This document shows positions 56,901-64,000 of a DNA stretch of 64,000 bases, piece by piece (within the stretch, counting starts at the first letter, position 1; each line of letters starts with the position of its first letter). The position numbers and the translations under genes were made by a program. The notes below the pieces were generated by a model. It made no database searches, was not told the origin of the DNA, and worked only from the letters and a program-made list of their open reading frames with translations. The stretch is from contig JAURVB010001877.1 of assembly GCA_033002965.1 (NCBI GenBank), forward strand, positions 19,519 through 83,518, written 5' to 3'. This stretch comes from Piper betle. Its lineage: Eukaryota > Streptophyta > Magnoliopsida > Piperales > Piperaceae.

Positions 56901-58232
56901 GCGCGATGACACGCTTGGAGCTTCTACCAGGTCCATTTAGGACTCGACTCTGTTTTACGTCTTTCTATTGTATGTTTATCTTATCATTTGCAGGACGGGT
57001 TAAGTGGCATTTTATTGGATCCCACTTAACTCGGGCCATCTAGCCGAACATTTTCCGGATTAATAACCCCTCGAGGATGAGATCCCTCAAGGTTGATTTC
57101 GAAAACAAGATCCACCAAAAGTTGCCTTCGGGCCTATTATATAACTCCCTACCCAAGCCTATATATATATAGTTTTCGCATTTCTGTGAGACGAGAGATG
57201 GAGAAATCGACTGCACGTACCATGCAGAGGATGTCGTGACAGTCAAAGCGGGCTCTGGATTAGTGCCAGCGGACTGTTCCATTCTCGAGGGATCCTGACA
57301 ACTTTGCGTTTGAGTTCCTCACACCCGGAGAACGTGGAGGTTTACGGGTACTGTTTAGTACAACGCATGTCCGGACTTGTGGTTCAAAGGGTACTAAAGG
57401 CGACTGCCTGAGAGTAGTCGGACTTCGTGCTCAAGGCCAGGAGAAATATGGAGGTAAGGAGAGGGCTTAGGATAAAGTTTCACGAGAAGTACTGAAAAAG
57501 AAGTGCCGAGAGCGGCATAGTACCAGCAGCAGATCAGTAAGTTCGGGATGCTACCGGGTCTGCAGCCCAGTGGCTCCTTAGTAGTGCCCTTTAGAGTGTT
57601 CACGTGGAGTATATGATGTTTTCTTTTATATGAGAGTTTGCTCTCATAGCCAGCTTGTTATAGTTATTTTATTTTTCGGACCAGTAACACTTGTTACTGA
57701 CGTGTTTTTATACTATATGTAAGTAACAATTACGAGTTGGAGGAGCCAGTTTGGACGAAGGAGCACTGTTGTCGCTTGCACACATGTCAGTTAATTGAGT
57801 GTTTATATTGTGTTATGATATTATTATATAGTGTGAATAAATGCTTGAAACATGATGATGTGACGTGATTAGTTGTTAAAATATGATGTTATGACATGAT
57901 GAAAAGCTAAGACATGATGACAAGAGGTGAGATGTGATTAGAGTGCGCAGCAGAAGTGTGGCCCAAGTTTTATAATGAATATACGATATATTAGATTATG
58001 TGTGATTAAAATTGTTGATATATGCATATGTATTGGTGTGTGTTTGAATTGCATGTCATTCATATAGTACCATGTTAGGGTTTATGTATTCATCCATGCT
58101 TTGAGAGTTGTATCTTCATCTTAAGACGCCGAGATTGGATCCGTATGAGTTAGGTTTAGGTTAGCCGACCTAATCGGGGCCTGTAACATACTGGTTCGGT
58201 TCACGAGCGTGAACCGGATTTGGGGTGTTACA
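53988..58232 (-). mobile_element. Large LTR, family member C, inverted and inserted into member B
   Basis: Reads TGTAAAACCC at its left and GGGGTGTTACA at its right, the reverse complement of member A's ends. It is flanked by a perfect 5-bp duplication TTACC (53983-53987 and 58233-58237), and the sequence of member B continues directly on both sides. It is 4245 bases against 2846 for member A, mostly because of an internal tandem duplication. No coding or priming sequences, so it is a solo LTR. Confidence 0.9.
54640..57360. repeat. Internal tandem duplication of about 1.3-1.4 kb within LTR C
   Basis: The sequence from about 54640 to 56020 recurs from about 56028 to 57360. Shared landmarks: CCGACCAGGYCCGGCC (54644 and 56028), GGTACCCAACACGACCAC (54927 and 56327), CATGCTAGGATTGATTTATG (55246 and 56571), GGAGCTCGCCGCCTAGGCGC (55543 and 56885), and the TATATATAT/AGTTTTCG region (55820 and 57165). 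A 64-base duplication also lies at 54579-54704. Confidence 0.85.
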
Positions 58233-59748
58233 TTACCGACCCAGAAAATAACTAATATCAATCTGGCATAGGAGAGCAAACTCTCCTGTTGAATAAAAAC
58301 CATATACTTCCTCAAGAACTCTCATTAGGGCACATATGGGAGCCGTCGCTATCGGGCCGTCACCCTCGAGTCGACAGCGTCCCCCTTTCTTTCTCATTCT
58401 CATATGTTGGCCATTTCTCTATCACTTCTTGCATCAAATCTCATTCCTTTCCACCCTCTGCACCTTCCATATTACTCTTGGCCTTGAGCACGAAGGCTGA
58501 GCACTCTCAGGCAGTCGCCTTCAGTACCCTTTAAACCACAAGTCTAGACATGCGCTGCATTGCAGTACTCGTAAACCTCCACACTTCTCCGGGTTTGAGG
58601 AACTCAAAGGTGGAGTTGTCCGGATCCTTCGGGAACAAAGTGGGTTCTCCCCAGCTCCAGAGCCCGCTGCACACGCCCTATCTGAAGGCGTGGCCGTCAG
58701 TAACCCTCATTCCATCTCTCACCGAAAACGCAAAAACTATATATATATAGGCCTAGGTAGGGATTTATACAATAGGCCCGAAGGCAACTTGTGGTGGATC
58801 TTAATTTCGAAAACTGACTCAAGGGATCTTATCCTCGAGGGTTATTAATCTGAATAAAACTATTGGCTAAATGTCCCAAGTTAAGTGGGATCCGATAAAA
58901 CGCCACTTAACACGTTCTGCACATGATAAATCAAATACACAATAGAGTAGCGTAAAAACAAAAACGAGTCCTAAACGGACCTGGTAGAAGCTCCAAACGG
59001 GTCCACGCGCCTAGGCGGTGAGCTCCTACACCGTACCTACACAATCAAGCTAAAAACAAATGCCCACATGATGAATCACACATCCTATAGCATGCACACA
59101 CAATCAACACAATCACGCATCAATCAACACACATCAACCTATATCAATTCTAGCAAGTCTACTTAGGCTAGTTTGCAATAGATCATGATCATTACCTAGT
59201 TACCCTAATTAGTTTTTTAGCCTCCATTTTTAACACCACTCAATCAAACAAATTTCATATTTTATCCTTAATCAAATCTATATTTATATATATTATTATA
59301 ATAGACAATTCACCAATTCTAGCATGCAATTCTAATAATCAATACTTTCAAATAATTAAGTTAAAATAAATTATATCTCGTGTCGTCAAAAATTGGCTAC
59401 GGCTAGGGTTTTCGTTTCGTGGCCCGAAACTCAAATTCTGCACCTAGCAGCGTCCGAAGTCCAATCAGATTGGACCGGGTGCATTCAGCGGATGATCCGA
59501 CAAATTTCCCATGAATCCAATTTTCCAGCGGTTTCGGCGAGTGTCGGCAGTTTTCCGGCAGATTCCGGCAGTTTTCTGGCGATGTTTCGGGACAGGGCAA
59601 TCAGGGGGTCTATCGGCACCAGCTCGACGAGCTTGGTCAAATGGTGGTGTCAAACAGGGTAGCCGGGGCGGCAATGGCTGTCGACGCCGCGCTGCCGCCG
59701 ATCAACGCCACCCCGCTCCACCGTACCGTCACCGTGCCACCACGACCC
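58233..59748 (+). mobile_element. Truncated large LTR, family member B, right part
   Basis: Continues member B after the insertion of member C and follows member A from 24430 to about 25880 closely (for example CCTCAAGAACTCTCAT, GGAGTTGTC, GAGCTCCTACACCGTACC). The last about 70 bases (about 59686-59748) switch to the reverse complement of member A around 26108-26165. The end of the LTR is missing. Confidence 0.85.
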
Positions 59749-60429
59749 AAAAGAGTTTTTCAAAACCTGAATTCTAGACAATGAAATACCATAACGAAAA
59801 CTACTTATTGATTCAGGGACCATAACCTCTCATTTATAGTTGTAGTTTCATAAATTCATTTTCACCTATCACGAAAAGAGAAATATGAAAATGTATCTAC
59901 ACATTGAATTCCATACTCTTCACATTGAATTCCACACCTTAATTTATGGCTCATAACCTTTCACTTTAGTAGATCAATTTAATATAGGCCAACCTTATAT
60001 AATAATATATGACACAATTTCTAATTCACATATATATTTATGTCCAACATCTAACAATCTCCCACTTGGACTTAATATATACACGAAGATAATTGTATAA
60101 CCTTATGAGCTCCAAAACATATGCCATTATTCCAAAATAACAATCTCGTCCATTAATCAATGTCAATATAGGATCAAAGCAATTTTTGTTAAATTTATTG
60201 TAACTAAACCCATCCATTGTCACTTACATCAACATAATTAAATGACATACATCAAGTATGGATGTGTAGCATGAAAATTACATGTAATTTGATCTAACAT
60301 GCCTATTTTCAACGGGTCCAACCTTATGAGATCACTCAAAAATACCAAAACATAGTGAACTTTAAGCCAAATACAAACTCCCACTAAAGTAGCATATTAT
60401 CAAATGATACAACACCCATATAAGCAATA

Positions 60430-60640
60430 TGCTCATTAGAGACTTTGGGTGGTAAACTTTTAGTAAGCGGATCCGCAACCATAGAGTTTATCCCAATATA
60501 CTCTATAGAGACTTTACCACTCTGAACTCTTTCTTTCACAACAAGAAACTTGATGTCTAAATATTTTAATTTAGATGAGCTCTTGTTGTTATTGAATATG
60601 ATACTGCAGACTGATTATCACAAAATAACTTAAGTGGTCT
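60430..60640 (-). pseudogene. copia RNase H fragment
   Basis: The minus strand gives KYLDIKFLVVKERVQSGKVS and INSMVADPLTKSLPPKV, the end of a copia polyprotein. This fixes the element's orientation. Confidence 0.85.
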
Positions 60641-61195
60641 TTTAATATTATCAACAATGCGCAGCCTTGTGACAAAATTTTGCAACTATATTCTATGATT
60701 GGATGCCTCATAACAAGTTATGAACTCAACTGCCATGGTGGAAGAGGCTATGAGTGTCTGCTTAGCACTCTTCTAAGAAATAGCTCCTCCAACAAGTATC
60801 CACAAAAATCGAAATCATAATACCCAATGATCTCAAGTTGATCTAACTTCTAACATGTAAGCATGCAATATTTTGTTCTCTAAAGATATCTTATGACTTT
60901 ATTAGCTGCTTTCCAATGATCCAAACCTGGATTACTTAAATATTTGCCCAACATTCTAACAATATATACAATATCTAGACGCGTACATACTTGAGCATAC
61001 ATAAGACTTCCCACTACTGAAGCATAGGGAATCTTTTACATTTCCTTTCCTTATATATAATTTTTAGGGCATTGATTGAGATTGAATTTGTCTCCTTTAG
61101 AAACAGGGGTATCTCCTGGTTTACAATTTTGCATGCCAAATCTTTGAAGTACTTTTTTTATATAGGTCTTTCATGATAATCCAAGTATACATCGA

Positions 61196-61760
61196 TCACG
61201 ATCCCGATGTATTTAAATTCTTAATACAAAAGACGCATTTCCAATCTTTCATTTGAAATTTCTTTGATAAAAATCTCTTAGTTTTGTGCAAAAAATCTAT
61301 ATCATTACTGGCAAGCAATATATCATCAATATATAAAACTAAAAAAATATACTTACTCCAACTAAACTTATGGTATATACAATCATCAATGATATTTATC
61401 TCACAACCAAACGAGAGAATCACTTGATGAAATTTGTGATACCATTGATGAGAAGCCTTTTTAAGTCCATTGATGAATTTCTTTAATTTGCAAACTATAT
61501 TCTTTGAATCTCTTGATACAAAGTTTTCTGGTTGCATCATATAAATTGTTCATCAATATCTCCATTTAAAAACGTAGTCTTTATATCCATCTGATGTAAC
61601 TTAAGATCAGAATGTGCCACTAATGCCATAATTATTCTGAATGAGTCTTTCGATGAAACTGGAGAGAAAGTCTCATTATAATCGATACCTTCCTTTTAAG
61701 TAAAGCCCTTTGCAACAAGACGAGTCTTATATCTTTCTAAATTACCTTTCGAATCCCTTT
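61196..61760 (-). pseudogene. copia reverse transcriptase fragment
   Basis: The minus strand gives RLVAKGF, FSPVSSKDSFRIIMALVAHS, HQMDIKTTFLNG (the third residue of the usual VKTAFLNG region is preserved in type), then KLKKFINGLKKASHQWYHKF and the catalytic-region phrase LYIDDILLASND. Stop codons and frame changes interrupt it, so it is inactive. Confidence 0.88.
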
Positions 61761-62043
61761 TGGCTTTAAATATCCATTTACAACAAATAGGTTTCACACC
61801 TTGAGGCAATGGAACAAGATTCCAAACGTCATTAGCTTTCTTAGACTTTATCTCTTCATTTATAGCATCAATCCACTTTTAAGAATTAGAACTCGTTATG
61901 GCTTGATGAAAAGTGATTGGATCATCTTCCATCATTCCAATGTTATCCTCATGTTTTTTGAGAAAGATATAATCATCTGAAATTTCATTTCTCCTTTCTA
62001 TTGTGGATCTCCTTAATGACATTTGCTCTTGACATTATTGAGT

Positions 62044-62394
62044 TTAATCTTCATATATAACTTGATTAGGGAGATTCTCGACATTATCTTGTAATTCTGA
62101 TATTGTTTCTTGAACAACATCAGGAATATGACCTTGATCATGATTATTATCCAGAACAATCATGGGAAGAGAAACAAATTCTTCTTCAAAGACAAAGTCT
62201 CTAACCTCATTTCTCCCTCCAAACTCAACATCCTCAAAGAACTGGGTATTGCCTATTTCAAAGAATGACCTTATTGTGGGATCATAAAACTTATATCCTC
62301 TAGACCGTTCAGAATACCCAAATGTGTAAATACATAATACTAGGTTTCTTTCCAGTTCATAATTCATAAGCGGTATTAATAGTGCCTTTGACAA
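62044..62394 (-). pseudogene. copia integrase C-terminal region and linker
   Basis: YTFGYSERSRGYKFYDPTIR resembles the conserved end of copia integrases (GY..RSKGYRFY), followed by TQFFEDVEFGG and an acidic linker towards the reverse transcriptase. The integrase core, protease and gag are not found, so the element is internally deleted. Confidence 0.75.
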
Positions 62395-62634
62395 AATTAA
62401 CAGCTTCCTTAGCCTTCTTTCTAATCCTTAAAATTGTCTTTAAAATTGAAACTGAATTAATGTTGGCAAAAATCATATAAGCAGATTGATTAACCAAATT
62501 CATAGAACAAAACAAAATGCCCATAATAAGATTAATAATTCAATCAATATTGAATCCTATCATCAAATACCTAGCACAACATTAATATTTAGTCTTTGGA
62601 CAAAAATATTAATTTGTAAGTGGTACTCTAAGTA

Positions 62635-62925
62635 CAGTAATTAAATATGGATAATAAATCTTGTCAAATAATAAACCTTCCTTTGGGCTGATTTATTATT
62701 ATAAATGGAAACTTGATAATTATCCTATATTTAAAATGAGTCTCAATACAGTAATCAAATATAGATAATAAATCCTGTCAAACAATAAACCTTCCTTTGG
62801 GCGATTTATTATCCACATAGACACTTAACAATCATCTCATATTTATTACCACAAATGAATATATAATTTTGTCAAATATTAACCTTTATTTGGGCCGATT
62901 AATATCCTCATGAATTAAATACTCA
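62635..62925. repeat. Three tandem repeats (about 110-bp period) in the copia leader region
   Basis: A phrase AATAAACCTTCCTTTGGGC, preceded by TCTTGTCAAA-like sequence and followed by GATTTATTAT, occurs near 62680, 62790 and (more diverged) 62880. It lies between the primer site and the first coding remnant. Confidence 0.8.
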
Positions 62926-63244
62926 TAACCATCTTAATATTTAAAAAATTAATTTTCACAAAAGAGGCTATTTTGGCAGCATATTGTAGTCCTTAATAAA
63001 TTCTAAAATATTAATTATAGTCGAACAAAAAGGTTATAAAAGTAACTCTATGTGAGAGTTTCCGAAATTATAACCTTTTGTAACTGTATTTTCCTCACGT
63101 TGTTTTACTGAAAGAGGAATAAAAACAACCATGTACAAATTGCTTGTACTTTGATATACAACTGAATGGTTCCAATTTATAATTTAAATATAAATTAAAA
63201 CCTAATACTTAATGATTTAATATGAAGGTGGCTCTGATGCCGTT

Positions 63245-63658
63245 TGTTAGACTTTATTAGATTTCATATCAAATCATCGAGTAAATAAACTAGATAGCAG
63301 AAGCATACTAGAATCTCGACCACCTTAGGTTTTGATCTTCTAAATCTAAAAGAATTTTTCAAAACCTAAATTCTGGATAATGGGATAACAGAACGAAAAC
63401 TGCTGACCAAAACTGCTGACCATAACCTCCTTATTTATAGCCGTAGTTTCATAAAATTAATTTTCACCCATCACAAAAAGAAAAATATGAAAAAATATCT
63501 ACACATTGAATTCCACACTTTTCACATTAAATTCCACACCTTAATTTATAACCCTATAACCTTTCACTTTATTATATTAATTTAATTTAGGCAACCTTAT
63601 ATAATAATATATAACACAATTCTTGATTCACGTATATATTTATATCCAACATCTAACA
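63245..63658 (-). repeat. Intact LTR (414 bp) of the copia element
   Basis: TGTTAGACTT to CATCTAACA. Nearly the same text is found at 53315 to about 53426 and about 59749 to 60056, which shows where the other LTR was split. Confidence 0.9.
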
Positions 63659-63663
63659 AGACT

Positions 63664-64000
63664 AACTACAAGACAACCATTATAGCAGACCTTCCTTACT
63701 TTGGTTCACATCTTCACCCTCTTCACGTTTCTAAAATGAGCAGCTCACAAGTCGCAACACTTGAACAAATCCATGGCCTCCTCAACCTGTATCTGTTACA
63801 AGACACAAAGCTGATACTATTGAAATGTCCTTATAACTAGAAGCGGGTCAGAAGAGACTGCACTGTTACTATTGCATGTCTGCTATTCATGACTTGTTTG
63901 ATACCTTGTTTTTCTTTCGAGATAACTGTCAGAAGCGTGTTCCAGAGCATCCTCAAACTAAACTAACCAACGAAGTGCCAAGGAAAAATGGACAAAGGCC
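63664..64000 (-). other. Right flank; possible terminal exon of a minus-strand gene at 63745-63792
   Basis: On the minus strand an acceptor-like GTAACAG is followed by a 16-codon frame IQVEEAMDLFKCCDL and a stop. It has the look of a conserved C-terminus, but the rest of the gene would lie beyond the window, so this is tentative. The remaining sequence shows nothing clear. Confidence 0.25.

Larger units (their letters stand above)
53315..63658 (-). mobile_element. Ty1/copia retrotransposon with nested LTR insertions
   Basis: Two LTRs of about 414 bases: an intact one at 63245-63658 and a split one at 53315 to about 53426 plus about 59749 to 60056. The element is flanked by a perfect 5-bp duplication AGACT (53310-53314 and 63659-63663). 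It is read on the minus strand, so the right LTR is the 5' one. Next to it, the minus strand reads GGCATCAGAGC, a variant initiator-tRNA primer site; next to the left LTR is a purine tract AAGTGGGAGATTG. The left LTR is interrupted by another LTR family. Without the insertions the element would be about 4 kb. Confidence 0.9.

Noticed and set aside
1..64000. CRISPR arrays, bacterial operons, phage or plasmid features
   Set aside because: None seen. The introns, plant gene families and retroelements make this plant nuclear DNA.

Overview
This window is plant nuclear DNA from an angiosperm. Genes with GT-AG introns and plant-typical products sit in AT-rich intergenic DNA full of transposon remnants. 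The GC-rich 5' coding exons (histone H2B, ArfGAP, ATP synthase subunit) lean towards a monocot, but I cannot name a species.

Left arm (1-9.3 kb): a small two-membrane-segment protein (+), an UNC93-like transporter gene (-), a decayed second UNC93-like copy (-) and histone H2B (-). The first three derive from a tandem segmental duplication of about 4 kb. It ran from inside the small gene to the H2B 3' flank, so the junction near 5.15 kb joins a copy of the H2B flank to the back half of the small gene. Copy B is clearly a pseudogene.

11.7-17.9 kb is a three-level nest. A Ty1/copia remnant is split by a roughly 4.46 kb non-autonomous hAT-like element. That element carries two exons of the photosystem II assembly factor gene HCF136 and a complete LTR-internal-LTR-internal-LTR TRIM array.

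19-48.9 kb holds housekeeping genes: actin-depolymerising factor (ADF, first exon coding only the ATG), 26S proteasome ATPase RPT1 (10 exons, intact), an AGD6/7-type ArfGAP, the 55-residue mitochondrial ATP synthase small subunit, and cytosolic UDP-glucuronate decarboxylase (UXS, 12 exons). Between them lie a 2.85 kb solo LTR with perfect target-site duplications, small hAT-type elements with a tRNA-like module, and tRNA-like pseudogenes.

Right arm (50-64 kb) is almost all mobile DNA: an inverted-repeat element with a GC-rich minisatellite, a 710 bp hAT-type element with a perfect 8-bp duplication, and a copia element (53315-63658, duplication AGACT). One LTR of that copia contains a truncated large LTR, which in turn contains an inverted 4.2 kb LTR of the same family (duplication TTACC).

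Several otherwise well conserved genes carry single-base indels, all in homopolymer runs (UNC93-like copy A twice, ArfGAP twice, UXS once). Together with G24 and C22 tracts this suggests residual sequencing error as much as real gene loss. The genes are unrelated single loci with no operon logic. All calls come from reading the sequence and remembered family features; no database search was run.
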